This document shows positions 47,897-56,892 of a stretch of DNA of 64,000 bases, piece by piece. The translations under genes and the position numbers were made by a program. Origin of the DNA: Mycolicibacterium baixiangningiae. GTDB lineage: Bacteria > Actinomycetota > Actinomycetes > Mycobacteriales > Mycobacteriaceae. Numbering within the stretch: the first letter of the stretch is position 1; every line of letters starts with the position of its first letter. Under the pieces are notes generated by a model, which saw nothing but the letters and a program-made list of their open reading frames with translations, was not told the origin of the DNA and did no database searches. Location of the stretch: positions 5,642,001 through 5,706,000 of the forward strand of contig NZ_CP066218.1 in assembly GCF_016313185.1 (NCBI RefSeq), given 5' to 3'.

Positions 47897-49162
47897 ATGA
47901 CGAGCGCCGTGAAGCCAGACGGCCGAATCAGGGTGCCGGCCGACCTCGATGCGGTCACCACCGTCGGGGCGGAAGACCACAGCGCGGTGGACCCCGCGGC
48001 GGTGGATCGGATCTGGCAGGCGGCACGGCACTGGTACTTCGCCGGGATGCACCCGGCGATCCAGGTCTGCCTGCGCCACCACGGTCGGATCATCCTCAAC
48101 CGCGCGATCGGGCACGGGTGGGGTAACGGTCCCGACGACCCCGCCGACGCGGAGAAGATCCCGGTCACGCCGGACACTCCGTTCTGTGTATACAGCGCCG
48201 CCAAGGCGATCACCACGACCGTCGTGCACATGCTGGCCGAACGCGGTCATTTCTCGCTTGACGACCGGGTCTGCGAATACCTGCCGAACTACACCAGCCA
48301 CGGCAAGTACCGCACCACGATCCGCCATGTCATGACCCACAGCGCCGGGGTCCCGTTTCCCACCGGTGAGCGGCCGAACCTCAAGCGCATGAACGACAGC
48401 GAGTACGCCCGCGAGATGCTCGGCGACCTGCGTCCGCTCTACCGGCCCGGGCTGGTGCACATCTATCACGCGCTGACGTGGGGACCGCTGGTGCGCGAGA
48501 TCGTGTCCGCGGCGACAGGCCGCGGCATCCGCGACGTCCTGGCCACCGAGATCCTCGAGCCGCTCGGCTTCCGCTGGACCAATTACGGTGTCGCCGAAGG
48601 CGATGTCCCGCTCGTCGCGCCCAGCCACGCCACCGGCAAACCGCTGCCCGCGCCTATCGCCGCGGCATTCCGCACCGCCGTCGGCGGCACACTGCACCAG
48701 ATCATCCCGTTCACCAACACACCCCTGTTCCTCACCGGGGTGGTGCCGTCGTCGAGCACGGTCTCGACCGCGCAGGAATTGTCCCGGTTCGCCGAAATGC
48801 TGCGCCGCGGTGGCGAACTCGACGGTGTCCGGGTGCTGGCACCGGACACACTGCTGCAGGCCACCCGGGAGTGCCGCCGCCTGCGTCCGGACCTCGCGAC
48901 CGGGCTGATGCCCTTGCGCTGGGGCACCGGATACATGCTGGGCTCCAAGCGATTCGGACCGTTCGGCCGCGACGCCCCCGAGGCATTCGGCCACACCGGA
49001 CTCGTGGACATCGCCGTCTGGGCCGATCCGGCGCGTGGTCTGGCGGCGGGTGTGGTCAGCAGTGGGAAGCCCGGGCGGCACCGTGAGGCCAACAGGTACC
49101 CGGCCCTGCTCGACCGCATCAACGTCGAATTTCCTCCAGACCACAGCGAGATACCCGGCTGA
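47897..49162 (+). CDS. Serine hydrolase, beta-lactamase/class C-like esterase
   Basis: A 421-residue protein of the beta-lactamase-related (PBP4-type/EstB/LipE) family. The nucleophile motif SAAK is at Ser100-Lys103 (FCVYSAAKAI), the second motif is YHA at Tyr190, and the third appears as FGHTGLVDIAVWAD. No signal peptide is seen. Mycobacterial relatives are usually esterases rather than antibiotic-inactivating enzymes. ATG 47897 has GGGAAGGA upstream. The substrate is unknown. Confidence 0.82.
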   Translation: MTSAVKPDGRIRVPADLDAVTTVGAEDHSAVDPAAVDRIWQAARHWYFAGMHPAIQVCLRHHGRIILNRAIGHGWGNGPDDPADAEKIPVTPDTPFCVYSAAKAITTTVVHMLAERGHFSLDDRVCEYLPNYTSHGKYRTTIRHVMTHSAGVPFPTGERPNLKRMNDSEYAREMLGDLRPLYRPGLVHIYHALTWGPLVREIVSAATGRGIRDVLATEILEPLGFRWTNYGVAEGDVPLVAPSHATGKPLPAPIAAAFRTAVGGTLHQIIPFTNTPLFLTGVVPSSSTVSTAQELSRFAEMLRRGGELDGVRVLAPDTLLQATRECRRLRPDLATGLMPLRWGTGYMLGSKRFGPFGRDAPEAFGHTGLVDIAVWADPARGLAAGVVSSGKPGRHREANRYPALLDRINVEFPPDHSEIPG

Positions 49163-49202
49163 TGCCGCGAAGCGGTGGCGCTGCACACCGGTGACGTAAC
49201 GC

Positions 49203-50321
49203 TCACGACCCCGCGGGACGCACGCCCCGGTAGATGCCGCGCCGCACGATCCACGGTTGCAGTACCCGGTCGACCGACCACGCGGGGAAGCGGAACGCCG
49301 TGCCGTTGGTGGCGAAGACCTCGAGGCCGTCCGACTGGCCGCCGAGCACCGATCCCCACCGCCGGGTGGGCGCGCGGTTGCGCGCAGTGGGCGCCCGGCG
49401 AAATCCGAGCGGATGTTCCGGGCGAGCAGTGTGTCCGCGCGGTTGCGCGCGCTGCTCCGCAGCGGATCTGTGGCGGCGACGTCGCCGATCGCATAGATCC
49501 GTTGTCGTTCAGGCACTTTCAACTGCGGCGTGACATGGACGAATCCGTCGGCGTCGAGCAGTTCGGTGGGCAGCCACTCGGTGTTGGGCCGGACCCGCCC
49601 GATCGCCCACAAGCACCGCATCCGCCGTCGAAGCCGGTTGTCCGGTGCTCCACTCGACCGGTTCGCCGGTGATGTGGTCGCACGCGAATCCGTCCGGGAC
49701 GACGGCGCGGTGACCCGCCCGCAGCACCACGCCGAGCCTGTCGAGTCGCCGCGCGATCCTGGCCCACACCCGGGGATGGTGATGAGGCAGCGGCCGCGGT
49801 CCGGGGAAGCAGAGTTCGACGCGGGTGCCGGGCCAGGTGAGGGCCAGATTGGCGGCGCTGCTGACCGCCGCCGCACCGCCGCCCACGACGAGCACCGACC
49901 GCGCAGCCGCCAGCCGTTCATGGTCGGCGCGCAGTTGGGCGGCGACCTCGTCAGCCGACCGGTAACCGGGCCTGCGCCAGAAGCCGTTGCGCACTCCGGT
50001 GGCGATCACCAGCGCGTCGAAATCCTCGACCGCCGCCGACCCGTCGGCGCACTGCCCGAAAACTTTCCGGCCCGCGAGGTCCAGCCCGGTCAGTGTGGCG
50101 TGGACGGTGCGCACCCGGTCGAGGGCGCGGAACCGCTCGAACGCAATCCAGTAGTCGCGCGCCCAGTCGTCGGGGCGGGCCAGGCGTACGCCGAGCTCCT
50201 GCCCGCTGACCAGGCCCGGCCGCGCGGAGATACCGACCACGTCGAAGTCGCGGGCCAGCCGCATCGCGGTCAGCACACCACTGTCGCCGAGACCGGCGAC
50301 AACGATGTGCGGGCGGCTCAC
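49203..50321 (-). pseudogene. NAD(P)/FAD-dependent oxidoreductase (NDH-2-like), two compensating frameshifts
   Basis: A two-dinucleotide-fold flavoprotein that would be 372 residues if repaired. The first part (GTG 50321, HIVVAGLGDSGVLTAMRLAR, later VLVVGGGAAAVSSAANLA) is in one frame. A C-run at 49606-49608 seems to have one base too many, and the next stretch (IGRVRPNTEWLPTELLDADG ... IYAIGDVAATDPL) is in another frame. A G-run at 49364-49366 then seems one base short, returning to the first frame for RWGSVLGGQSDGLEVFATNG and the end. Total length stays divisible by three. Either a recent pseudogene or two homopolymer sequencing errors. The start overlaps the DUF1295 stop (GTGA). Confidence 0.75.
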
Positions 50322-51208
50322 ACCCGCGCCTTGTGCGGGGGTCGTGGCACGAACCGTGACACCCGGTCGATCACGTCCTGGTAGCCCGGCCGCCGCTTTA
50401 GGCTGCGGTCCTCCATCATCGGGATGCTCGCCCCGAGGAACATCGCGAGCATCGCCAGCGCGCCGGCGAACAGCCACCAGGCATTCCCCGGCGACGCGGC
50501 CACCCCGAACAACCCGAGGGCCACCCAGAATCCGCACTCGCCGAAGTAGTTCGGATGCCGCGACCACGCCCACAGCCCGCGGTCCATCACCTCACCGGAC
50601 CTGCGGCCGACGACGAATCGGTGCATCTGCACATCGGCGGTCAACTCCAATGTCACCGCCGCGACCGCAACCACGAAAGCCGTTGCGGTGAGCCATCTCC
50701 AGCCCTCACCCGGCGTCGTCACCGCGACGTAGACCGGCAGCATCGCCACGAACACCTGCAGGGTCGGGATCAGGTGGATGGCGATCAGGTCGACGACGAA
50801 CTCCCAGCGTCCTGCGCGCTCCCGGAACATCGGGTAACGCCAATCCTCGTGGTGCAGACCGGGAAACGCATACAACCAGTTACCGGTGAGCCGCACCGCC
50901 CAGTACCCGACCGCCACGGCGATCAGCACGCAGCGCACCGTGTCGGGGTCCGGGCTCTGGCTCCACCAGTAGAAGAACAGCAGCGGCGGGACGACGCTCC
51001 AATAGGCGTCGTAGAAGCTGGAGTTGCGGTAGGCGCGGCTGAACGCGAACACCACCACGGTGCCCACCACGTCGGCGATCAGGGTGTCGAGCCACAGCCG
51101 CCCGGTGTCGGGCCCCCACATCAGCCAGGCCGCCGCGGCGGCCAGTGCGACGACATACGCCGCGGCGATGATCGCCAGCGACGCAGCCTTGCTCCGGTGT
51201 GCAGCCAC
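50318..51208 (-). CDS. DUF1295 membrane protein (steroid 5-alpha-reductase-like)
   Basis: A 296-residue polytopic protein with about seven helices. The C-terminal signature SRHPNYFGECGFWVALGLFG and the preceding DVQMHRFVVGRRSGEVMDRG are those of the DUF1295/3-oxo-5-alpha-steroid 4-dehydrogenase/isoprenylcysteine methyltransferase superfamily. It may reduce a lipid double bond with NADPH; the substrate is unknown. GTG 51208 has a perfect AGGAGG 7-8 nt upstream. The gene is coupled by GTGA to the frameshifted flavoprotein, which might have been its redox partner. Confidence 0.85.
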   Translation of the reverse strand: MAAHRSKAASLAIIAAAYVVALAAAAAWLMWGPDTGRLWLDTLIADVVGTVVVFAFSRAYRNSSFYDAYWSVVPPLLFFYWWSQSPDPDTVRCVLIAVAVGYWAVRLTGNWLYAFPGLHHEDWRYPMFRERAGRWEFVVDLIAIHLIPTLQVFVAMLPVYVAVTTPGEGWRWLTATAFVVAVAAVTLELTADVQMHRFVVGRRSGEVMDRGLWAWSRHPNYFGECGFWVALGLFGVAASPGNAWWLFAGALAMLAMFLGASIPMMEDRSLKRRPGYQDVIDRVSRFVPRPPHKARV

Positions 51209-51298
51209 AGCGGCGCCTCCTGGGATGGCCCCGCGATGAGTGACGTGGGCCACAGCGGGTCGCACAGTAACACGTTCCAGTCCGGCCGCCGGCGGGCT

Positions 51299-51304
51299 TA
51301 TCGT
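51299..51304 (+). promoter_or_regulatory. Candidate -10 element of the acyl-CoA dehydrogenase operon
   Basis: TATCGT (TANNNT) ends 7 nt before GTG 51312; no Shine-Dalgarno sequence is present, which suggests a leaderless start and helps choose GTG 51312 over GTG 51303. Confidence 0.35.
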
Positions 51305-51311
51305 GGGTGAG

Positions 51312-52514
51312 GTGAGCACCGCCGCCGATACCGATCGAGTCGCCGATCTCGCCAGCCGCGTCGTGGCCGAACACGATCCGAAGACCGTGCCCGTCCAGGA
51401 ATTGCTCGGTGCCTGCTACGACGCCGGACTGGCCTGGGTGCACTTCCCGGAGGGTCTGGGCGGGTTGGGGGTGTCGCGCGGTTTGCAGGCGGTGGCCGAC
51501 GGCATCCTGCAGGGCGCGGGCGGGCCGGTCCCGCTGGGGCTCAACCCGATGGGCTATGGCATGGCGGCCCCGACCATCCGTGAGCACGCCCGGGACGACG
51601 ATCTCAAGCGGTCCTGGCTGCGGCCGCTGGCCACCACCGAACACATCTGGTGTCAGCTGTTCTCCGAACCCGGGGCGGGGTCCGATCTGGCGGGGCTGGC
51701 GACCTCGGCGGTACCCGACGGTTCCGGAGAAGGCGCGGACTGGGTCATCAACGGACAGAAGGTGTGGACCAGCCTGGCGCACCGGGCCCGGTGGGGTCTG
51801 CTGCTCGCCCGCACCGATCCCGACGTGCCCAAGCACAAGGGCCTGACGTATTTCGTCGTCGACATGCACGCCCCCGGCGTGGAGACCCGGCCGCTGCGCC
51901 AGCTGACCGGCCACGCGGAGTTCAACGAGGTGTACTTCACCGACGTCCACATCCCCGACGCGCACCGGCTCGGCGCGGTCGGTGACGGTTGGCGGGTCGC
52001 GATGACGACGTTGATGAACGAGCGCAGTGCGCTCGGTGCCAGCGGCAGCCGGCGCGGCGCCGGCACCATCGCCGACGCCGTCGGGCTGTGGGCGTCGCGT
52101 CCCGAGCGGCAGACCCCGGTGTTGCGCGACCGGTTGTCCGAACTGTGGCTGCGCGCCGAGGCGCAGCGGATGACCTCGGAGCGGTCCCGGGCCTCGGCGA
52201 CGGTGGGTGGACCCGGCCCCGAGGGCTCGATCGGCAAGCTGGTCGGCGCCGAACTCAATCAACGGATCTACCAGTGGTGCATGGACTTTCTCGGGCCGGA
52301 GGGATTGCTTTACCACGGCTACGGGATGGACAGCGGTGACACCAGCGACTGGCGCGGCCCGATCCAGCAGCGGTTCCTGCGCAGCCGTGCCAACACCATC
52401 GAAGGCGGTACCTCCGACGTGATGCGCAACATCCTGGGTGAACGGGTGCTCGGCCTGCCGGGCGACCTGCGTGCCGACGCGGGCATGCCGTGGAAGGAGA
52501 TTCCGCGTGGCTGA
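51312..52514 (+). CDS. Acyl-CoA dehydrogenase, catalytic-glutamate subunit
   Basis: A 400-residue FadE-type protein: LFSEPGAGSDLAGLATSAVP and DWVINGQKVWTSLAHRARWG in the middle domain, and TIEGGTSDVMRNILGERVLG at the end, where the Glu is the usual catalytic base. The RxQFG...FQ FAD/partner motif of the third domain is not evident. The second acyl-CoA dehydrogenase gene overlaps its last 8 bases and shows the reverse pattern, as in heteromeric FadE pairs of actinobacterial steroid side-chain oxidation. The thioester oxidised is unknown. Confidence 0.86.
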   Translation: MSTAADTDRVADLASRVVAEHDPKTVPVQELLGACYDAGLAWVHFPEGLGGLGVSRGLQAVADGILQGAGGPVPLGLNPMGYGMAAPTIREHARDDDLKRSWLRPLATTEHIWCQLFSEPGAGSDLAGLATSAVPDGSGEGADWVINGQKVWTSLAHRARWGLLLARTDPDVPKHKGLTYFVVDMHAPGVETRPLRQLTGHAEFNEVYFTDVHIPDAHRLGAVGDGWRVAMTTLMNERSALGASGSRRGAGTIADAVGLWASRPERQTPVLRDRLSELWLRAEAQRMTSERSRASATVGGPGPEGSIGKLVGAELNQRIYQWCMDFLGPEGLLYHGYGMDSGDTSDWRGPIQQRFLRSRANTIEGGTSDVMRNILGERVLGLPGDLRADAGMPWKEIPRG

Positions 52515-53676
52515 GGAGCTTGCGGATCAGCCCGAACATGTGGCTGATTCCCAGGAGTTCGTGTTCTCCGATGAGCAGCGACAACTGCGCGATGCGGTGC
52601 GCCGGTTCTGCGCCGAACACTTCGGCGAGCAGACCGTCCGCACGCTCATGGAATCCGACCCGCCGTACGACCCCGCATTGTGGGGCCGACTCGGCACCGA
52701 ACTCGGGGTGCTCGGGCTGTCGGTACCCGAGGACGACGGCGGTGTCGGCGGCAGTCTCGTCGACCAGGCCGTCGCTGTCGAGGAGTTCGGTGCGTCCCTG
52801 GTGTGCGGACCGCTGTTCGGGACGGTGTACCTCGCGGTGCCGGCCCTGGTCGCCGCGGCGTCCGGACCGGCGCGTGACGGTCTGCTGGCCGACCTCGTCG
52901 AGGGGACCCGCACCGCGGCCTTCGCGCCGAGCGCGGACCGCGTCACGGCCGATGGGGACGCGCTGACCGGTGAGCTGGGGCCCGTGGTGGACGCCGGCGC
53001 GGCTGACGTCCTGCTGGTCGCGGCCACCGGCGACAACGGGGTCGGCCTGTACGCCGTCGACGCCACCGCCTCGGGGGTGGAGCGCACACCCCTGGTCACC
53101 CTCGACCTGACCCGCCCGCAGGCCGCCGTCACCCTCTCGGGTGCGCCCGCGACGCTGATCGCGGGGCCCGAGGAGGCAGGCCGGGTGATTTCACATGCGC
53201 TGCACGTGGGTTCGGCGCTGCTGGCCGTCGAACAGGTGGGCGCGGCACAGCATCTGCTCGACCTCGCCGTCGACTATGCGAAGTCCCGTCTGCAGTTCGG
53301 CCGTCCCATCGGATCGTTCCAGGCCGTCAAACACCGGCTGGCTGACATGCTGGTCGACGCCGAACACGCCCGGTCGACGGCGTATCACGCGGTGTGGGCG
53401 CTGAGCGACGGCTCCGACGACGCCGAACTCGCCACGGCGATCGCGCAGGCGGTGTGCTCGGCCGCGCTCAGCCGCATCGCCGTCGACACCATCCAGGTGC
53501 TGGGCGGCATCGGCTTCACCTGGGAACACCAGGCGCACCTCTACTTCAAACGGGCCACCACCGACGCGGCGCTGCTGGGCACCGCCGAGGAGCACCGGGC
53601 ACGGGTCGCCGACCTGGTGCTCGACACCGCGTCGCCCGAGCGGGTTCCCAAGGTGGCAGCCGGCTTCCCCGGCTGA
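52507..53676 (+). CDS. Acyl-CoA dehydrogenase, partner subunit
   Basis: A 389-residue FadE-type protein. The N-terminal helical domain (FVFSDEQRQLRDAVRRFCAE) and the third-domain FAD/dimer motif KSRLQFGRPIGSFQAVKHRL are clear. The C-terminal region reads YFKRATTDAALLG, without the EGT of the catalytic loop, so this subunit probably contributes FAD-site residues and not the base. GTG 52507 starts inside the end of the preceding gene. A heterotetramer with that protein is inferred. Confidence 0.86.
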   Translation: MAEELADQPEHVADSQEFVFSDEQRQLRDAVRRFCAEHFGEQTVRTLMESDPPYDPALWGRLGTELGVLGLSVPEDDGGVGGSLVDQAVAVEEFGASLVCGPLFGTVYLAVPALVAAASGPARDGLLADLVEGTRTAAFAPSADRVTADGDALTGELGPVVDAGAADVLLVAATGDNGVGLYAVDATASGVERTPLVTLDLTRPQAAVTLSGAPATLIAGPEEAGRVISHALHVGSALLAVEQVGAAQHLLDLAVDYAKSRLQFGRPIGSFQAVKHRLADMLVDAEHARSTAYHAVWALSDGSDDAELATAIAQAVCSAALSRIAVDTIQVLGGIGFTWEHQAHLYFKRATTDAALLGTAEEHRARVADLVLDTASPERVPKVAAGFPG

Positions 53677-53744
53677 GCGGACACCCGGCGCGAACGCCCC
53701 GAAGTCGCTAAGCTGGCGCCTTTCCCACACTTGGAGGTGTGACC

Positions 53745-55013
53745 ATGTCGGCTGATCCCGGTGCGGCCGCGGCCAGACCCGGGAGTGGTCACATCCGGCT
53801 GACGTCGCACAGCGGCAGCATCGGCACGCCGGTGATCCGTTGGGGCGCGTCCACCGCGGCAGAACGCGGTCCGGTGGTGGGCACCACCGCCAACCGCGCG
53901 CACCGCAACGTCATCGGCACCCACAGCGGGTCGTACAGCGTCTACCGGGCATTGGCCGTCGCGGCGGGTGCGCTCAAGCGTGAGCACCGCGCCGACCTCA
54001 CCGACACCTCCCCCACCGACACCGTTGGCCCGTACCCGCAGTGGAGCGATCCCGCCGCGATCGTCAGCATGGACCCGTGGGGCGCCGGCATCGCCGAGGT
54101 GTTCACCACGGAACTGGCTGCCGGCCTAGACATCCGACCAACGATCGCGATCACCAAGGCGCACGTGATCCTGCCCGAGATCACCGACGCGATCGCCAAG
54201 GGGCGGCTGGTTCCCGACGGGCGCTTCCTGCTGGGCAGCGGAGCGGCGCTGGTGACCAAGGCGGCCGTGGAACCCGTCTGGTGGCTGCCGGGGGTGGCAC
54301 AGCGGTTCGGGTGCAGCGAAACCGATCTGCGTCGCGTGCTGTTCGAGGAGACCGGCGGGATGTATCCGGAGCTGGTGACCCGTTCCGACCTCGAGGTGTT
54401 CCTGCCGCCGATCGGCGGTCAGACCGTCTACATCTTCGGCAGCGCAGGCGATCTCGCCGATCCGTCGGTCGAGCTGACCGCCCGGGTGCACGACGAGTGC
54501 AACGGTTCGGATGTGTTCGGGTCCGACATCTGCACGTGCAGGCCCTATCTCACCCACGCGATCGAGGAATGCATCCGTGGAGCGCAGAACGGCGGCGTCG
54601 GATTGGTCGCCTACTCCCGCAAAGAGGGTCGCGCATTGGGCGAGGTGACGAAGTTCCTGGTGTACAACGCCCGTAAGCGTCAGGTCGGCGGCGACACCGC
54701 CGACCAGTACTTCGCCCGCACGGAATGCGTGGCCGGCGTCCAGGACATGCGGTTCCAGGAACTGATGCCCGACGTGCTGCACTGGTTCGGGATCCGCAAG
54801 ATCCACCGGCTGGTGTCGATGAGCAACATGAAGTACGACGCGATCACCGGCTCGGGAATCGAAGTGGGACAACGGGTCAACATCCCCGACGAACTGGTGC
54901 CACCCGACGCGCGCGTGGAGATCGACGCGAAGATGGCGGCCGGGTACTTCACGCCGGGGCCGGTGCCCGACGCCGAGCAGCTCAAGCAGGTCAAGGGCCG
55001 CGGACTGCAGCGA
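53745..55013 (+). CDS. GTP cyclohydrolase II-like protein, uracil catabolism URC1 type
   Basis: A RibA-fold protein (423 codons from ATG 53745 to the TGA ending at 55016, overlapping the next ATG). The zinc site C-x10-C-x-C is present (HDECNGSDVFGSDICTC; Cys254, Cys265 and Cys267 counted from a GTG at 53739), but a long N-terminal extension (about 200 residues) distinguishes it from riboflavin-pathway GTP cyclohydrolase II. In the yeast URC pathway, and in bacteria with the same gene set, this protein acts on a uracil-derived nucleotide. The GGAGG Shine-Dalgarno sequence is at 53733-53737. It is followed by DUF1688 and upp genes, which fixes the pathway assignment. Confidence 0.85.
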
Positions 55014-56200
55014 TGACGCAAGCCCTCGTCGACACCGCCGAAGGTGCGGCTACCGCGCTGCGCTCCACCGACGCCGTCCGCGACCGCGCCGGGCGACTGC
55101 TGCGGCGCGCCAGGGCGGGCGAGTCGGCATGGTTCACCGTCTGCGACGACGCCCTCGACGCGGCGGCGGGCGTCGTCGCCGACCTGACCCGCACCCGGTA
55201 TCCGGACCTCGAGATCCCGTTCCACAGCCGGTGGCGGCATTTCGAGGCCGGCGGGGTGGACCGTGCCGCCGGGCTTCAGACAAGCCCCCAGGCGATGATC
55301 GACCTCGCGGTGGTCAGCGTGCTGCTCGACGCTGGCGCCGGCGCGGACTGGAGCTATCGGGAAGACTCGACGGGTCAACGGTTTTCGCGCTCGGAAGGTC
55401 TGGCCGTCGCGAGTTGGCACGCGTTCGCCGACGGGGTGTTCTCGTCGGATCCGGGTGATCCGCTGCGTGTCGACGCCGCCGGCCTGCAGGCGTTGACCGC
55501 CGACCGGTTGGGCGCGGCGTTCCAGGTCGCCGCCGACAACCCGCTGGTGGGGCTCGACGGCCGGGTGGAACTGCTGCACCGCCTCAGCGGCGCATTGACC
55601 GCGCAGGTGTTCGGCGGTCGGCCGGGCGGGCTGTTCGATGCGCTCACCGCATCGGCGCAGGCGGTACACGCCCACGACATCCTCGCGGTGCTGCTCGACA
55701 CGCTGTCACCGATTTGGCTGAGCGGCAACGAGATCGACGGTCATCCGCTGGGTGACTGCTGGCGACATGCGGCGGTGGTCGGTGACGGTCTCACCGACGG
55801 GTGGGTGCCGTTCCACAAACTCTCGCAGTGGCTGACGTACTCGCTGCTCGAGCCGTTCGAATGGGCGGGGGTGGAGGTGGCCGGTGTCGACGCGCTCACC
55901 GGCCTGCCCGAGTACCGCAACGGCGGGTTGCTGCTCGACACCGGTGTGCTTCGACTGCGCGCACCCGAATTCGCCGACCGCACATGGCAGGTCGGTGACG
56001 AACTCGTGGTCGAGTGGCGGGCGCTGACCGTGGCGTTACTCGACGAGCTCGCCCCGCTGGTGTGCACGCGACTCGGCGCCGAGATGCCGCTGGCCTGCGT
56101 CCTGGAAGGCGGGACGTGGGCCGCGGGTCGCGCATTGGCCCAGCAGACCCGGGGCGGGTTGCCGCCGCTGAGCATCGCCAGCGACGGCACCGTCTTCTGA
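55013..56200 (+). CDS. DUF1688 protein, URC4-type uracil catabolism
   Basis: A 395-residue member of DUF1688 (URC4/urg3). The N-terminal VRDRAGRLLRRARAGESAWF, then TRYPDLEIPFHSRWRHFEAG and the late QWLTYSLLEPFEWAGVEV are characteristic. The protein is required for uracil breakdown in organisms with the URC pathway, although its exact reaction is not settled. ATG 55013 overlaps the stop of the URC1-like gene (ATGA). The uracil phosphoribosyltransferase gene follows after 18 bases. Confidence 0.85.
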   Translation: MTQALVDTAEGAATALRSTDAVRDRAGRLLRRARAGESAWFTVCDDALDAAAGVVADLTRTRYPDLEIPFHSRWRHFEAGGVDRAAGLQTSPQAMIDLAVVSVLLDAGAGADWSYREDSTGQRFSRSEGLAVASWHAFADGVFSSDPGDPLRVDAAGLQALTADRLGAAFQVAADNPLVGLDGRVELLHRLSGALTAQVFGGRPGGLFDALTASAQAVHAHDILAVLLDTLSPIWLSGNEIDGHPLGDCWRHAAVVGDGLTDGWVPFHKLSQWLTYSLLEPFEWAGVEVAGVDALTGLPEYRNGGLLLDTGVLRLRAPEFADRTWQVGDELVVEWRALTVALLDELAPLVCTRLGAEMPLACVLEGGTWAAGRALAQQTRGGLPPLSIASDGTVF

Positions 56201-56218
56201 CGAAGAACAGGAGTAGAC

Positions 56219-56848
56219 ATGGGTGAACTCCACCTCGTCGACCACCCCCTGGTGGCGCACAAGCTGACGCTCCTGCGCCGCAAGGACGCCTCGACGCACA
56301 ACTTCCGCCAACTGCTCCACGAGATCTCCGCGCTGATGGCTTACGAGGTGCTGCGCGACATCCCGACCCAGGAGTTCGAGGTGGAGACGCCGCTGGAGAC
56401 CACGGTCGGCAGGGTCATCGACGGGAAGAAGCTCGTGTTCGTGTCGATCCTGCGTGCGGGCACCGGCATCCTCGACGGCATGCTGGCCGTGGTGCCCGGA
56501 GCCCGCGTCGGCCACATCGGGCTCTACCGTGATCCGAAGACGCTCGTCGCGGTGGAGTACTACTTCAAGATGCCGACCGGCCTGGAGGAGCGCGACGTCG
56601 TCGTGGTGGACCCGATGCTGGCCACCGGCCACTCGGCGGTCGCGGCTGTGGACCGGCTCAAGGAATGCGGACCCAAGTCGATCAAGTTCGTCTGCCTGCT
56701 CACCTGTCCCGAGGGCATCGCCGCAATGCAGGAAGCCCACCCGGACGTGCCGATCTACACGGCGGCCGTCGACCGCCAGCTCGACGAGCACGGCTACATC
56801 GTGCCGGGGCTCGGCGATGCGGGCGACCGGATCTTCGGCACCAAGTAG
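56219..56848 (+). CDS. upp: Uracil phosphoribosyltransferase
   Basis: A 209-residue cytosolic enzyme converting uracil and PRPP to UMP. The PRPP-binding loop [14 protein letters not shown] (127-140) and the uracil-binding C-terminal region [17 protein letters not shown] are intact; length and start ([20 protein letters not shown]) match the family. Normally a salvage enzyme, here it is the third gene of a URC-type operon and corresponds to URC6, which prepares uracil for degradation. An ACAGGAG Shine-Dalgarno sequence precedes the ATG. Confidence 0.93.
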   Translation: MGELHLVDHPLVAHKLTLLRRKDASTHNFRQLLHEISALMAYEVLRDIPTQEFEVETPLETTVGRVIDGKKLVFVSILRAGTGILDGMLAVVPGARVGHIGLYRDPKTLVAVEYYFKMPTGLEERDVVVVDPMLATGHSAVAAVDRLKECGPKSIKFVCLLTCPEGIAAMQEAHPDVPIYTAAVDRQLDEHGYIVPGLGDAGDRIFGTK

Positions 56849-56892
56849 CGGTTTTGTTTGATCAACCCGCCGCCCGGGAATCGGTCGACACA

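Noticed and set aside
47663..49921. A 752-codon minus-strand frame
   Set aside because: Only its first part contains real protein sequence, namely the middle segment of the frameshifted flavoprotein; the remainder is antisense to the serine hydrolase gene.
56219..56848. Treating upp as a simple pyrimidine-salvage gene
   Set aside because: Its position directly after URC1-like and DUF1688 genes fits the URC degradation pathway better, although it may serve both roles.
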